Origin: Verrucomicrobiaceae bacterium UBA1938
GTDB taxonomy: Bacteria > Verrucomicrobiota > Verrucomicrobiia > Verrucomicrobiales > Verrucomicrobiaceae
Direction: 5' to 3'
DNA length: 64,000 nucleotides
Assembly (NCBI GenBank): GCA_002336895.1
Contig: DDFC01000025.1
Span: forward strand, 238,189 to 302,188
Under the pieces are notes generated by a model. That model had not been told where the DNA came from, did no database searches, and worked only from the letters and a program-made list of their open reading frames with translations. The position numbers and the translations under genes are program-made. Positions 10,320 through 20,347 of this stretch are shown here, one piece after another (position 1 is the stretch's first letter; every line of letters begins with the position of its first letter).

Positions 10320-11252
10320 TCAATGCACGCCGTGGTCGGCGAGGTAGCGCTCGGCTTCGAGGGCGGCGGCGCAGCCCTGGCCGGCGGCGGTGATGGCCTG
10401 GCGGTAGACGTGGTCGGCGACGTCGCCTGCGGCGAAGAGGCCCTCGGTCTTGGTGCGGGTGCCTTCGGTCTGGAGGATGTAGCCGTTTTCATCGGTGTCC
10501 ACGAGGTCGCCGAGGAACTGGCCGTTTGGAACGTGGCCGATGGCGACGAAGACGCACTTGAGCTCAAGCTCGCTCTTCTCACCGGTGACGAGGTTTTCCA
10601 GAGTGACGGCGCGCATCTCGCCCTTCTCATCGGTGAGGTATTCGGTGATGGTGGAATTCCAGACGGGCTTGATCTTGGGATTGGCCAAGGCGCGGTCTGC
10701 CATGATTTTGGAGGCGCGCAGCTCGTCACGGCGATGGATGAGATAGACGGTGCTGGCGAACTTGGTGAGGAAGCCGGCCTCTTCGCAGGCGCTGTCGCCA
10801 CCGCCCACGACGCAGACGGGGACGTTGCGGTAGAAGGCGCCGTCGCAGGTGGCGCAGCTGGTCAGGCCCTTGCCGATGAGGCCTTTTTCGTTGGGCAGGC
10901 CGAGATGCTTTGGGGAGGCACCGGTGGCGACGATGACAGTGCGGGCTTCATAGATGGTGCCGCCTTCGGTGTGGACTTCGAAATGACCTGCGGCGGTCTT
11001 TTTGACGCTGCTGACGAGGGAGTACTCGATGCGGGCGCCGAATTTCTCGGCCTGGGTCTGCATGTTCATCATCAGCTCAGGGCCCATGATGCCATTGGGG
11101 AAGCCGGGGAAGTTTTCCACCTCGGTGGTGGTGGTGAGCTGGCCGCCGGGCATGTTGCCGGACAAGATCAGGGGCTTGAGGTTGGCGCGGCCGGTGTAGA
11201 TGGCTGCGGTGTATCCGGCGCAGCCGGTGCCGATGATGATGACGTTTTCCAT
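10320..11252 (-). CDS. trxB: Thioredoxin-disulfide reductase
   Basis: The 310-residue flavoprotein reduces thioredoxin with NADPH. The redox site CATC is at residues 133-136. The N-terminal FAD-binding motif is GTGCAG (residues 8-13), where most relatives have GxGPAG, so a cysteine replaces the usual proline. The NADPH-binding motif VVGGGDSACEEAG is at about residues 148-160, and a C-terminal FAD motif AAGDVAD is present. Length matches bacterial TrxB (about 310-320). I chose the ATG at 11252 because it begins the conserved ENVIIIGTG. A much longer reading of the frame to 12035 overlaps the opposite-strand transporter and has no conserved content. The start is divergent from the MFS gene by 132 bp. 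Confidence 0.96.
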   Translation of the reverse strand: MENVIIIGTGCAGYTAAIYTGRANLKPLILSGNMPGGQLTTTTEVENFPGFPNGIMGPELMMNMQTQAEKFGARIEYSLVSSVKKTAAGHFEVHTEGGTIYEARTVIVATGASPKHLGLPNEKGLIGKGLTSCATCDGAFYRNVPVCVVGGGDSACEEAGFLTKFASTVYLIHRRDELRASKIMADRALANPKIKPVWNSTITEYLTDEKGEMRAVTLENLVTGEKSELELKCVFVAIGHVPNGQFLGDLVDTDENGYILQTEGTRTKTEGLFAAGDVADHVYRQAITAAGQGCAAALEAERYLADHGVH

Positions 11253-11384
11253 GACGGGTAGGACTTGAGGGTGGGAGAAAAAAGGTCGCGGAAGATGGAA
11301 AGGCCGGGCGGGGGCGCAACCAACGCTTTTTGCAGACTCGTTGTTGGAGTTTGGCTCCTCCCGGCTTATTTCAAAAAACCAACG

Positions 11385-12590
11385 ATGTCCAACCCTGCCT
11401 CGGATGCCAAAGCCAGCCGCAAATCGCTGGCGACGCTGTTTTTCTGCACAGCGATGCCGATGGGGATGTGGAGCGTGCCGCTGGCGAATGTTTTCAAGGC
11501 GCATGAGCGCGGGCATCTGGTGCCGTGGGTGTTTGCCACGACGGCGATCGCCGCCTTCATCTCCCCCCTCTTTGTGGGGGCGATGGCGGACCAGAAGCAC
11601 TCCCCGGTGCTGCTGCTGCGCTGGCTGGCGGCGATCACGGGCATCGTGCTTTTCATCACCTGCGGGTCGCTGGCCTGGGGCTGGAGTGATGCGCTGGTGC
11701 TGCTGTGGGCGCAGATCTACACGCTGGTGGCCACGCCGGTGTGGAGCCTGACGAGCAGCATCGTTTTCTCCCAGTTGGAGAATGCCAAGAAGCAGTTTGG
11801 CCCGCTGAGGGCCTGTGCCACGGCGGGCTGGATGGTGGGCTGCTGGATCGTGAGTTTTGTGCTGATGGCGGATGCGTCCTTGCTGGCGGGAATGACGGCC
11901 GGGGGGCTGTGGCTGGTGGTGTCGTGCCTGAGCTGGTGGCTGCCGATGATTCCGCCCGGTGAGGTGGTGCAGCACCGCACGTGGAAGCAGATTCTGGGGC
12001 TGGATGCGCTCTGCCTGCTGACGCACCGGGACCACCGGGTGCTCTTCATCACCTCGGCCCTCTACTGTGTGCCGCTGGCGGCATTTTACCCCTACACCTC
12101 GGCGCAGCTGAGGGATCTGGGGGTGAAAAACATCTCTGCGGTCATCTCGCTGGGGCAGACGACAGAGGTGATGGCCATGCTGCTGCTCTCGGGCATGCTG
12201 GCGCGGTTCCGGCTTAAGTGGGTGTTTCTCTCCGGCATTCTCATCTGCGTGGTGCGGTTTTCATTCAATACGTTCAACACGCTGCCATGGGTGATGCTGG
12301 GGACCTTTCTGCACGGCTTTGCCTACACGCTGTATTTCATCACGACGCAGATTTATCTGGAGGAGCGAATTGATCCCAAGTGGCGTGTGCGTGCGCAGGC
12401 GCTGCTGGCCATGCTGATGGGCGGGCTGGGGAACCTGATCGGCTACCTGGGCGGGGGCTGGTGGTATGCGACCACGACGGTGGACAAGGTCACGGATTGG
12501 TCGCTCTTCTGGTGGGGGGAGGCGGCGCTGACGGCGGTGGTGAGCGTGTTTTTTGCGCTGGCGTACCGGGGGCGGGTGAGGAGCGAGTGA
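11385..12590 (+). CDS. MFS transporter, nucleoside:H+ symporter-like
   Basis: This 401-residue integral membrane protein has about 12 hydrophobic segments, as expected of the major facilitator superfamily. An early loop, GAMADQKHSPVLLLRW, matches the conserved loop between membrane segments 2 and 3. The pattern, including PMGMWSVPLANVF near the start and a long central loop, is most like the NupG/XapB nucleoside symporter family, but the substrate is a guess. I placed the start at the ATG at 11385 (MSNPASDAK). A longer reading from 11265 adds a basic, non-membrane stretch that overlaps the trxB promoter region. It is divergent from trxB and convergent with the oligopeptidase gene. Confidence 0.85.
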   Translation: MSNPASDAKASRKSLATLFFCTAMPMGMWSVPLANVFKAHERGHLVPWVFATTAIAAFISPLFVGAMADQKHSPVLLLRWLAAITGIVLFITCGSLAWGWSDALVLLWAQIYTLVATPVWSLTSSIVFSQLENAKKQFGPLRACATAGWMVGCWIVSFVLMADASLLAGMTAGGLWLVVSCLSWWLPMIPPGEVVQHRTWKQILGLDALCLLTHRDHRVLFITSALYCVPLAAFYPYTSAQLRDLGVKNISAVISLGQTTEVMAMLLLSGMLARFRLKWVFLSGILICVVRFSFNTFNTLPWVMLGTFLHGFAYTLYFITTQIYLEERIDPKWRVRAQALLAMLMGGLGNLIGYLGGGWWYATTTVDKVTDWSLFWWGEAALTAVVSVFFALAYRGRVRSE

Positions 12591-12666
12591 AGGGGGCGGG
12601 GTGGCACGCGACAAGCTGTCCTATCCAGCGCTGGGTAGGGCAATTGTCAGGGGGGATTGCGATAAC

Positions 12667-12704
12667 GCTGATGGACGGGCGGGCTGTCGCCACACCCATC
12701 CCAC
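12667..12704. repeat. REP-like 38-nt hairpin repeat, copy 2
   Basis: This is the second copy of the element at 10268-10305, in the gap between the convergent MFS and oligopeptidase genes. It begins GCTGATGGACGGGCGGGC and ends ACACCCATCCCAC. Relative to copy 1, an A-T pair in the stem has become G-C (A to G on the left arm, T to C on the right arm), a compensatory change. Another stem position becomes a C-A mismatch. The location between two gene ends fits a REP-like element or a weak transcription boundary. Confidence 0.55.
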
Positions 12705-12710
12705 TTATGC

Positions 12711-14831
12711 TTATGCGAGGCCGGCGCGAACGAGGAGGGCCATGGCGTCGGGGTCGCGGCCCATGAAGTCGTGGAAGAGCTTGGCGGGGTCTTCGGAGTT
12801 GCCCTTGCTGAGGATGGTGTCGCGGAATTCGCGGCCGACGGCGGGGTTCAGCACGCCCTCCTGCTGGAAGCGGGTGAAGGCGTCTGCATCGAGGACCTCG
12901 GCCCACTTGTAGCTGTAGTAGCCGGCGGCGTAGCCGACGGGGCTGCTGAAGAGGTGGCCGAAGCGGCGGGCCATGGTGGGCTGCTCGGTCTTGAGCTGCA
13001 TGAGGCAGCCTTTGAGAATGGAGCGGGAGAGCTTGTCGAGATCCGCGCCTTCATCCGTGGCGTGGTGCATGTGGAGTTCCAGGTCCAGTTTGCCAAAGGC
13101 GAGCTGGCGCATGATGTCGCTGGCGCTGCGGTAGTTCTTGGCGGCGATGAGCTTCTTAAAGAGCTTGGCGGGGATGGGTTCGCCGGTTTCGTGGTGGCGG
13201 GCGAAGAGGTCGAGGCTCTCGCGCTCCCAGCAGAAGTTTTCCATGAGCTGGGAGGGCAGTTCCACGAAGTCCCAGTAAACGCTGACGCCATTGAGCGAAG
13301 GGATCTCCACATTGCCGCAAAGCTGGTGGAGGAGGTGGCCGAACTCGTGGAAGACGGTGGTGACTTCGTCATGGGTGAGCAGTGCGGGCTTGCCATCCAC
13401 GGGCGGGGTCATGTTGCCGCAGATGAGGCCGAGGTGCAGACGGCGGTCGCGTTCGCCACTGGGAGGGACGCCCATGCGGAGGTAGTTCATCCAGGCACCG
13501 CCGCGCTTGGAGTCACGGGGATGCCAGTCGGCGTAGAAGGAGCCGATGTGCACGCCCTTGTCGTTGCGCACTTCGTAGAATTTCACCTCGGGGTGCCAGA
13601 CCTCCACTGGGCCGGTTTTGCCGGGCTGGGCGCTGACATTGGCGGGGGCTGCCTTGCCGGGCTCGACGTACACAACTTCGCGGCTGGTGATGCGGAGATC
13701 GAAGACCTTTTCCGCGAGCTGGAACATGCCGCTGAGCACCTTGTCGATGGGGAAGTAGGGACGCAGCTCCTCCTCATCGAAGTCGTACTTTGATTTGCGC
13801 TGACGCTCGCTCCAGAAGGCGACTTCCCAGGGCTCAAAAAGATCGACGGTCTGGTGTGCATTGTCCGCGCGGAATTCCTGAAGCTCGATGGTCTCGCGCT
13901 CGAAGGCTTCTTTTACACGCTCGTAAAGATCGGTGATGAAGCGGAGGGCGCTCTGGCCGTTTTTGGCCATGCGGTGGGCCAGCACGTGGTCGGCGAAGTT
14001 GGCCTTGCCCATGATCTGGGCTTTTTCATGGCGCAGGCGGAGGATTTTCCAGACAAGCTCGGTGTTGTCGTGCTCGCCACCGCGGCCGATGCTGCAGGAG
14101 CCTTCCCAGACCTGACGGCGGATGGCTGCGTCCTCGACGTACTCCATGACAGGAATCATCGAAGGGGCCTTGAGGGTGAAGCGATAGACGGGCTTTTCAG
14201 CGGTGCCGTGGTTCTTGGACAGAGCGTCCGCCTTGGCGGCGTCCAGAGCGGTCTGAGGCAGGCCTTTGAGGCGCTCCGCGTCGTCGATGATGAGCTCCCA
14301 CTTGTTGGTGGAGTCGAGCACGTTTTCGGAGTACTTCTGAGTGAGTTTGGAGAGTTCAGCTTCCAGCTCCTCCACGCGCTTCTTTTTATCCGGAGGGAGG
14401 TCGGCACCTGCCTGGATGAAGCCCTCCATGGACTCGTCCAGGGCGCGTTTGCGAACTGGGTCGAGATGACGGGCTTCGTCGGTCTTGCTGTAGGTGACAA
14501 AGAGATCCCAGAGATGCTCATTGAGCGGGATTTTGGCAAAGAAGGCGCTCACCTCAGGGAGCATCTTGTTGTAGGCCTCGCGGAGGGCGGGGGAGTTGCA
14601 CAAAGAGTCGAGATGGCTCACCAGGCACCAGGATTCGTTCAGCTCGCGGGTGCTTTCGTCCAGGCCTAACACGACGGACTCGAAGTTCATCTTGCCGCGG
14701 TCCTGATCGATGACTGCGTCCAGATTTGCCTGAGCTTTTTCCAAGGAAGCACGGATGTCGGCTTCGATATGGTCGGGGGTCAGTGTGGACCAACGGATGT
14801 GAAAGTCCTGGGTAAGGAAGGGAGCTGCCAT
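12711..14831 (-). CDS. prlC: M3 family oligopeptidase (oligopeptidase A-like)
   Basis: The 706-residue zinc metallopeptidase has the HExxH motif FHEFGHLLHQL with zinc-binding His495 and His499 and catalytic Glu496. The downstream VELPSQ supplies the third zinc ligand of the family. Length agrees with E. coli oligopeptidase A (680). Family members are cytoplasmic, close over short peptides and clear peptide fragments such as cleaved signal peptides. I chose the ATG at 14831 (MAAPFLTQDF) because the 35 extra residues from 14936 are unconserved-looking and proline-rich. The gene diverges from gcvT, with the shared control region between 14832 and 14999. Confidence 0.92.
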   Translation of the reverse strand: MAAPFLTQDFHIRWSTLTPDHIEADIRASLEKAQANLDAVIDQDRGKMNFESVVLGLDESTRELNESWCLVSHLDSLCNSPALREAYNKMLPEVSAFFAKIPLNEHLWDLFVTYSKTDEARHLDPVRKRALDESMEGFIQAGADLPPDKKKRVEELEAELSKLTQKYSENVLDSTNKWELIIDDAERLKGLPQTALDAAKADALSKNHGTAEKPVYRFTLKAPSMIPVMEYVEDAAIRRQVWEGSCSIGRGGEHDNTELVWKILRLRHEKAQIMGKANFADHVLAHRMAKNGQSALRFITDLYERVKEAFERETIELQEFRADNAHQTVDLFEPWEVAFWSERQRKSKYDFDEEELRPYFPIDKVLSGMFQLAEKVFDLRITSREVVYVEPGKAAPANVSAQPGKTGPVEVWHPEVKFYEVRNDKGVHIGSFYADWHPRDSKRGGAWMNYLRMGVPPSGERDRRLHLGLICGNMTPPVDGKPALLTHDEVTTVFHEFGHLLHQLCGNVEIPSLNGVSVYWDFVELPSQLMENFCWERESLDLFARHHETGEPIPAKLFKKLIAAKNYRSASDIMRQLAFGKLDLELHMHHATDEGADLDKLSRSILKGCLMQLKTEQPTMARRFGHLFSSPVGYAAGYYSYKWAEVLDADAFTRFQQEGVLNPAVGREFRDTILSKGNSEDPAKLFHDFMGRDPDAMALLVRAGLA

Positions 14832-14999
14832 GGGTTGGGTCTTTTTTGCTGGCGGAGGGGGAATGGTAATTATGGAACGATTGCAGCGCGCTGCAAATGA
14901 GATTGCCATAGTCAATACATGTTCAAAACGAGGCATTAGTCGCGCGGCCTACCGAGCCGATTGACAAACCGCGCTGGCTTAACAACATGCGCGCTCGCC

Positions 15000-16118
15000 G
15001 TGTCCGCCTCTGACTCACTCCGCCGCACCCCACTGCATTCCGTGCATGTGGAAATGGGAGCGCGCATGGTGCCCTTTGCCGGGTGGGACATGCCGGTGCA
15101 GTACACGGGCATCGTGGACGAGCACAAGGCGGTGCGCCAGAGCGTCGGGGTGTTCGACATTTCGCACATGGGGCAGTTCATTGTCAGCGGCAGCGGGGCC
15201 GAGGCCTTTCTGAACCGGGTGCTGACCAACAACATCTCCAAACTGCAGCCAGGCCAGGGGCAGTACACGCTGCTGCTGAATGCGCAGGGCGGGGTGATCG
15301 ACGACCTGATCGCCTACCGAACGAGCGAGCGGGAGTTTTATCTGGTGGTGAACGCCTCTCGCATCGACGCCGACTGGGAGCAGCTGGAGTCTCAGCTGAC
15401 GCAGGATGACGATGTGCTGATGGCCAATGCGAGTGACTTTACCGCAGGACTGGCCGTGCAGGGACCGAAGGCGCGCGAGGTGGCGGCTGCGGTGTTTGGC
15501 AGTGCTGATTCCTTCCCGGAGCACAACACGATCCTGGTGACCATGAGCGAGAACGGCCCGATGTGGCTGTGCGGCACAGGATACACGGGTGAGGAAGGCT
15601 TTGAGTTTTTCATGCCAGCGGAGACGGCTGAGGCGTGGTTTCGCAAGATCGTGGAGGCGGTGAAGGCTGCGGGCGGGATGCCCTGTGGTCTGGGCGCCCG
15701 CGACACGCTGCGCCTGGAGATGGGCTACCCGCTGAATGGCAACGACCTCTCTGAACAGCGCACGCCGCTGCAGGCCGGGCTGGGTTTCTTTGTGGATCTC
15801 GACAAGGGAGACTTCACTGGCCGCGAGGCGCTTGTGGTGCAGAAGGCCGCCGGACTGCCGGACAAGCTGGCCGCATTCCGCATGACTGGAGCCGCACCGC
15901 CGCCGAGGCCGCACTACCCAGTGGTGTTTGGCGGGCAGGTCATCGGAGAGGTGTGCAGCGGCACGCAGTCTCCCAGCCTGAGCGCAGGCATCGGCATGGC
16001 CTATGTGCCGCTGGAGGCAGCGGCGCTCGGCAGCACGCTGGAGATCGAAATCCGCGGGCGGCGCTTTCCAGCTGAAGTGGTGAAAAAGCCCTTCTACCGC
16101 CGTCCGGCCGCGCCCTGA
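15000..16118 (+). CDS. gcvT: Glycine cleavage system T protein (aminomethyltransferase)
   Basis: The 372-residue protein matches Gcv[20 protein letters not shown] at the start, the folate-binding region, and a C-terminal barrel with YVPLEAA. It transfers the methylene carbon from the aminomethyl-lipoyl H protein to tetrahydrofolate and releases ammonia. I place the start at the GTG at 15000, eight codons before the conserved TPLH. The upstream TTG at 14961 would add 13 residues, but that TTG is part of a perfect TTGACA hexamer that may be a -35 element. E. coli GcvT is 364 residues. gcvH follows after 25 bp, so the two are co-transcribed. No glycine riboswitch motif is seen upstream. Confidence 0.94.
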   Translation: MSASDSLRRTPLHSVHVEMGARMVPFAGWDMPVQYTGIVDEHKAVRQSVGVFDISHMGQFIVSGSGAEAFLNRVLTNNISKLQPGQGQYTLLLNAQGGVIDDLIAYRTSEREFYLVVNASRIDADWEQLESQLTQDDDVLMANASDFTAGLAVQGPKAREVAAAVFGSADSFPEHNTILVTMSENGPMWLCGTGYTGEEGFEFFMPAETAEAWFRKIVEAVKAAGGMPCGLGARDTLRLEMGYPLNGNDLSEQRTPLQAGLGFFVDLDKGDFTGREALVVQKAAGLPDKLAAFRMTGAAPPPRPHYPVVFGGQVIGEVCSGTQSPSLSAGIGMAYVPLEAAALGSTLEIEIRGRRFPAEVVKKPFYRRPAAP

Positions 16119-16143
16119 TTTATTTTTTCAACCATCCACTCTC

Positions 16144-16524
16144 ATGAGCAACGTCCCTGACACTCTCCGCTATCGCGACTCCCACGAATGGATCGACCCG
16201 ACCCAGAGCCCGTCTCCGGTGGGCATCACGGACCACGCGCAGGCCGAGCTGACGGATGTCGTGTTTGTGGACCCGCCCAAAGTGGGGACTCAGGTGATTG
16301 CAGGACAGCAGGTGTGCGTGATCGAGTCTGTGAAAGCTGCGAGCGACATCTATGCCCCTGTGGCGGGAGAGATCGTGGCCGTCAACGAAGCGCTCAGCGG
16401 CGATCCGGGCCTGATCAACCGTGAGCCGTATGCCGGTGGCTGGATCTTCAAAATCAAGCCTGCCAACGCGGCGGAGTTTGACGCCCTGCTGACCGCAGAA
16501 GCCTACAGCAAGCACATTGGCTGA
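16144..16524 (+). CDS. gcvH: Glycine cleavage system H protein
   Basis: The 126-residue lipoyl carrier shuttles the aminomethyl group between the P, T and L proteins. The lipoylation site is Lys64 in [12 protein letters not shown], the classic H-protein sequence. The N-terminal [10 protein letters not shown] and the later [14 protein letters not shown] are also family hallmarks. Length equals the usual 125-130. It lies between gcvT and the hydroxylase/gcvP pair on the same strand. L protein and lipoyl-attachment enzymes are not in this window. Confidence 0.97.
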   Translation: MSNVPDTLRYRDSHEWIDPTQSPSPVGITDHAQAELTDVVFVDPPKVGTQVIAGQQVCVIESVKAASDIYAPVAGEIVAVNEALSGDPGLINREPYAGGWIFKIKPANAAEFDALLTAEAYSKHIG

Positions 16525-16611
16525 GCGCCGCGTGCCGTTTGAGTGGTTTGCCCGCAGTTTTTTGGCTGCATTGAGTGACAAATTCGTTACTCATCATCGA
16601 CATCAGACCCC

Positions 16612-17439
16612 ATGCCTCCCGAAGCATCCTCCCCACCCGTCGCCACTGTTCCTGCCGGTTTTAAGCTCAAACCTCTTGATGCGTATCACCGCCGCCACCG
16701 CACCTTTCCGGCCAAAGGGCTGGTGGAGAGCTTTACGAACTGGCTGCAGGATGTGGTGGAGGCTGTGATCGCGCATTGCTCGATCCATGGAGATCCGCCC
16801 ATTTATGACTCCCGGCATTTCCCGTGGGTCAAAGACGTGGAGGCCGACTGGCAGAAGGTGCGCGCTGAGCTGGATGCGGTGATGAAGTATCGTGATGCGA
16901 TGCCGAGCTTTCAGGAAATCGTGAAAGAGGTGGGCATGATCCAGGGAGACGACCAGTGGAAGACATTCTTCCTCAAAGGCGTGGGCATGGACTGCGAGGA
17001 AAACGCGCGCCACTGCCCGGAGACGATGAAGGTGCTGGCCAAGATCCCCGGCTGCACGACGGGCTTCTTCTCGATCCTCTCACCGCGCAAACACATCCCC
17101 GAGCACCGCGGCCCGTGGGCCGGCGTGCTGCGTCTGCACCTGGGACTGATGGTGCCGCAGCCGAGCGAGCAGTGCCGCATCCGAATCGCCGACCAGGTGT
17201 ACTCCTGGCAAGAGGGCAAGGCGGTGGTGTTTGACGACACGTACAATCACGAGGTGTGGAATGACACTGACGGCTATCGTGTGGTGCTCTTTGTGGACTT
17301 TGAACGACCGCTGCGCGCGCCGCTGAATTTTTTCAACAACTGGATCATGAACCTGGCTGCGCTGGCCCCCTTCCTACGTGAAGCCAAGGGCAAGCAAAAA
17401 GACTCCGAGAAAAAGTTCTGGGCGCTGTTTGGCAAGTGA
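16612..17439 (+). CDS. Aspartyl/asparaginyl beta-hydroxylase domain protein
   Basis: The 275-residue protein resembles the Fe(II)/2-oxoglutarate oxygenases of the Asp/Asn beta-hydroxylase family. Two matching blocks are seen: HIPEHRGPWAGVLRLHLGL (about residues 163-181) and DDTYNHEVWNDTDGYRVVL (about 208-226). The second holds the likely distal iron-binding histidine, and the arginine of GYRVVL is the likely 2-oxoglutarate anchor. No signal peptide or membrane segment is present, so it is probably cytoplasmic. Relatives hydroxylate protein side chains or lipid A, but the substrate here is unknown. It is placed oddly between gcvH (87-bp gap) and gcvP (54-bp gap) on the same strand, so co-expression with glycine cleavage is likely. 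Confidence 0.85.
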   Translation: MPPEASSPPVATVPAGFKLKPLDAYHRRHRTFPAKGLVESFTNWLQDVVEAVIAHCSIHGDPPIYDSRHFPWVKDVEADWQKVRAELDAVMKYRDAMPSFQEIVKEVGMIQGDDQWKTFFLKGVGMDCEENARHCPETMKVLAKIPGCTTGFFSILSPRKHIPEHRGPWAGVLRLHLGLMVPQPSEQCRIRIADQVYSWQEGKAVVFDDTYNHEVWNDTDGYRVVLFVDFERPLRAPLNFFNNWIMNLAALAPFLREAKGKQKDSEKKFWALFGK

Positions 17440-17493
17440 CACCGGGCGCTGGCTCGGTAGCGTGGCGGGACATCCCAAACTGATCCGTCTTCG

Positions 17494-20322
17494 ATGCCCA
17501 CCCAGTTTTCCCGCCGTCACATTGGTCCCTCCGCTGCCGAGGCGGAGCGCATGCTGCAAACGCTTGGTTTTAAATCGCTCGATGAACTCATCGACCAGGT
17601 GGTGCCGGAAGGCATCCGGGTGCGTGAGTCTCTGAATCTGGCACCGCCACTGAGCGAGGAACTGGCCCTGCGCCGCATGCGCCAGATCATGGGGCTGAAC
17701 AAGGTGCTGCGCTCCTTCATCGGACTCGGGTATCACGACACCTTCACGCCGCCGGTCATCCAGCGGAACATCCTTGAAAATCCTGGCTGGTACACGGCCT
17801 ACACGCCCTATCAGGCAGAGATCGCGCAGGGGCGACTGGAGGCGCTGATCAATTTCCAGACCATGATCCGCGACCTGACGGCGCTGGATGTGGCCAATGC
17901 CTCGCTGCTGGACGAAGGCACCGCATGCGCCGAGGCGCTGGGACTGGCCGTGGCGCAGACGGCGGGAGCCTCTCGTGTGTTTGTCTCTGACAAATGCCAC
18001 CCGCACAGCATCGAGGTGGTGCGCACGCGCATGGATGCCCTGGGCATCCGCGTGGAGGTGGGGGATGTGATGAAGTGGAAGCATGACGGCACCAAGGGAC
18101 TGGCGGCGGTGCTGGTGCAGTACCCGGACACGCTGGGAGTCATTCATGACTACGGCGTGCTGGCGACGGCTGTGCATGATGCGGGCGCGCTGCTGGTCGT
18201 GAGTGCAGATCTGCTGTCCCTCGCGGTGCTGCGCCCGCCGGGTGAGTTTGGCGCGGACATCTGCGTGGGCAACAGCCAGCGCTTTGGCGTGCCGCTGGGC
18301 TTTGGCGGGCCGCATGCCGCCTTCATGGCGGTGAAGGACGCGCTGAAGCGCCGCCTGCCAGGACGCCTGATCGGTGTATCCAAGGATGCGTCCGGACGCA
18401 CGGCCTACCGTCTTTCCCTGCAGACACGCGAGCAGCACATCCGACGCGAGAAGGCCACGAGCAACATCTGCACAGCGCAGGTGCTGCTGGCTGTGATGGC
18501 CTCGATGTATGCGGTGTATCACGGGCCACAGGGGCTGAAGAGCATCGCGCTGCGGGTGCATGGTGCGGCGGTGTGGCTGGCTGGAGAACTGCTGCGTGCA
18601 GGGCTGGATGTGCTGAGCGACGACTTCTTTGACACGATCAGCGTGCGAGTGCCCAATGCGGATGACCTGCTGAAGCGTGCGCTGATTTTTGGCATCAACC
18701 TGCGGAAGATCGATGCGACCACGGTGGGCGTGGCGCTGGATGAGCGAGTGAGCGAGGAGGAACTGCTGAACCTGCTGACGGCTTTTGGCATTTCCAAGGC
18801 ACAGCAGAAGCCGACGCTGGATGCCGAGCAGCCGCTGCACTGCTCGGCGCGGCATCACCGTGCGTCTGAATTCCTGACGCATCCGGTCTTCAACTCCTAC
18901 CATTCCGAGACGGAGATGATGCGCTACCTGCATCGACTGGAGTCAAAGGACATCGCGCTGAACCGCAGCATGATCCCGCTGGGCAGTTGCACGATGAAGC
19001 TGAATGCTGCGGCGGAAATGATGCCGCTGAGCTGGCCCGAGGTGAACGGGCTGCACCCCTTTGTGCCGGCGGATCAGTCGGAGGGGTATCGCTCGATGTT
19101 CAGTGATCTCGAAGCCTGGCTGGCGGAGTGCACGGGTTTTGATGCGGTGTCTCTGCAGCCGAATGCGGGCTCACAGGGCGAGTATGCCGGGCTGCTGGCG
19201 ATCAAGCGCTTCCACGCGGCGCGAGGGGAAGGCCACCGTGACGTGTGCCTCATCCCCACCTCGGCACACGGCACCAATCCGGCCAGCGCGGTGATGTGCG
19301 GATTCAAGGTGGTGGCAGTGACGTGTGACAACCAGGGCAACATCTCGGTGGATGATCTGAAGGCCAAGCTGGAGGCGAACAAGGACAAGGTGGCCGCGCT
19401 GATGGTGACGTATCCCTCCACACATGGTGTGTTTGAGGAATCCATCGTGGAAATCTGCCGGCTGGTGCATGAGCACGGCGGGCAGGTGTACATGGATGGC
19501 GCGAACATGAATGCACAGGTGGGGCTGACCTCGCCGGGACGTATCGGTGCTGACGTGTGCCATTTGAACCTGCACAAGACTTTCTGCATCCCGCATGGCG
19601 GTGGCGGGCCCGGAGTGGGGCCGATCGCGGTGGCTGCACATCTGAGGCCGCATCTGCCGGGGCATCACACCTGGGCGGCGGAACGCCGTGAAGGTGCCGT
19701 GTGCTCTGCACCGTGGGGCAGCGCCAGCATCTGCACGATCTCCTGGATGTACGTCGCCATGATGGGGCCGCGTCTGGTCGATGCGACCAAGAACGCCATC
19801 CTGAACGCCAACTATGTGGCCAAGAAGCTGGAGGACTGCTTCCCCACGCTGTACAAGGGGGCCAAAGGACTCGTGGCGCACGAGTGCATTCTGGACTTCA
19901 GCCATTTCCACAAGGTGACGGTCGAAGACGTGGCGAAGCGCCTGATGGACTTTGGCTACCATGCGCCCACGATGAGCTGGCCGGTAGCTGGCACACTGAT
20001 GATCGAGCCCACGGAGAGCGAAAGCCTGGCCGAGCTGGATCGCTTCTGCGAAGCGATGCGGTGCATCCATGCGGAGATGATCGGTGTGGAAAGCGGCAGC
20101 TACCACCCGACGGACAACACGCTGAAGCAGGCTCCGCACACGGCTGCCTCGGTGGTGAAGAGCGAGTGGCCGCACGCCTATACGCGCGAGGCCGCCGCTT
20201 TCCCGCTGCCGTGGGTGCAGGAGGCCAAGTACTGGCCGCCGGTGTCCCGCATCGACAATGTGTACGGCGACCGCCATCTCATCTGCACCTGCGTGAGCGT
20301 GGAAGAAGCGGCTGCAAGTTGA
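17494..20322 (+). CDS. gcvP: Glycine dehydrogenase (decarboxylating), P protein
   Basis: The 942-residue single-chain P protein decarboxylates glycine with pyridoxal phosphate and passes the aminomethyl group to GcvH. The N-terminal half carries [17 protein letters not shown]. The C-terminal half carries [19 protein letters not shown] and the PLP site [19 protein letters not shown], with the Schiff-base lysine at residue 695. The length is that of the fused type (about 950), not the split GcvPA/GcvPB type. It closes the gcvT-gcvH-hydroxylase-gcvP group. The sulfatase gene starts 25 bp later. Very long antisense frames across it are codon-bias shadows. Confidence 0.97.
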   Translation: MPTQFSRRHIGPSAAEAERMLQTLGFKSLDELIDQVVPEGIRVRESLNLAPPLSEELALRRMRQIMGLNKVLRSFIGLGYHDTFTPPVIQRNILENPGWYTAYTPYQAEIAQGRLEALINFQTMIRDLTALDVANASLLDEGTACAEALGLAVAQTAGASRVFVSDKCHPHSIEVVRTRMDALGIRVEVGDVMKWKHDGTKGLAAVLVQYPDTLGVIHDYGVLATAVHDAGALLVVSADLLSLAVLRPPGEFGADICVGNSQRFGVPLGFGGPHAAFMAVKDALKRRLPGRLIGVSKDASGRTAYRLSLQTREQHIRREKATSNICTAQVLLAVMASMYAVYHGPQGLKSIALRVHGAAVWLAGELLRAGLDVLSDDFFDTISVRVPNADDLLKRALIFGINLRKIDATTVGVALDERVSEEELLNLLTAFGISKAQQKPTLDAEQPLHCSARHHRASEFLTHPVFNSYHSETEMMRYLHRLESKDIALNRSMIPLGSCTMKLNAAAEMMPLSWPEVNGLHPFVPADQSEGYRSMFSDLEAWLAECTGFDAVSLQPNAGSQGEYAGLLAIKRFHAARGEGHRDVCLIPTSAHGTNPASAVMCGFKVVAVTCDNQGNISVDDLKAKLEANKDKVAALMVTYPSTHGVFEESIVEICRLVHEHGGQVYMDGANMNAQVGLTSPGRIGADVCHLNLHKTFCIPHGGGGPGVGPIAVAAHLRPHLPGHHTWAAERREGAVCSAPWGSASICTISWMYVAMMGPRLVDATKNAILNANYVAKKLEDCFPTLYKGAKGLVAHECILDFSHFHKVTVEDVAKRLMDFGYHAPTMSWPVAGTLMIEPTESESLAELDRFCEAMRCIHAEMIGVESGSYHPTDNTLKQAPHTAASVVKSEWPHAYTREAAAFPLPWVQEAKYWPPVSRIDNVYGDRHLICTCVSVEEAAAS

Positions 20323-20347
20323 GGAGACATGCGTCGTTTCACGGCGC

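Noticed and set aside
11253..12035. An N-terminal extension of thioredoxin reductase to 571 residues
   Set aside because: It is antisense to the MFS gene and has low-complexity Arg/His/Gln content. The conserved FAD motif begins at the ATG at 11252.
14832..14999. A glycine riboswitch ahead of gcvT
   Set aside because: No aptamer core of the known glycine riboswitch is recognisable. Only a TTGACA hexamer at 14961-14966 stands out.
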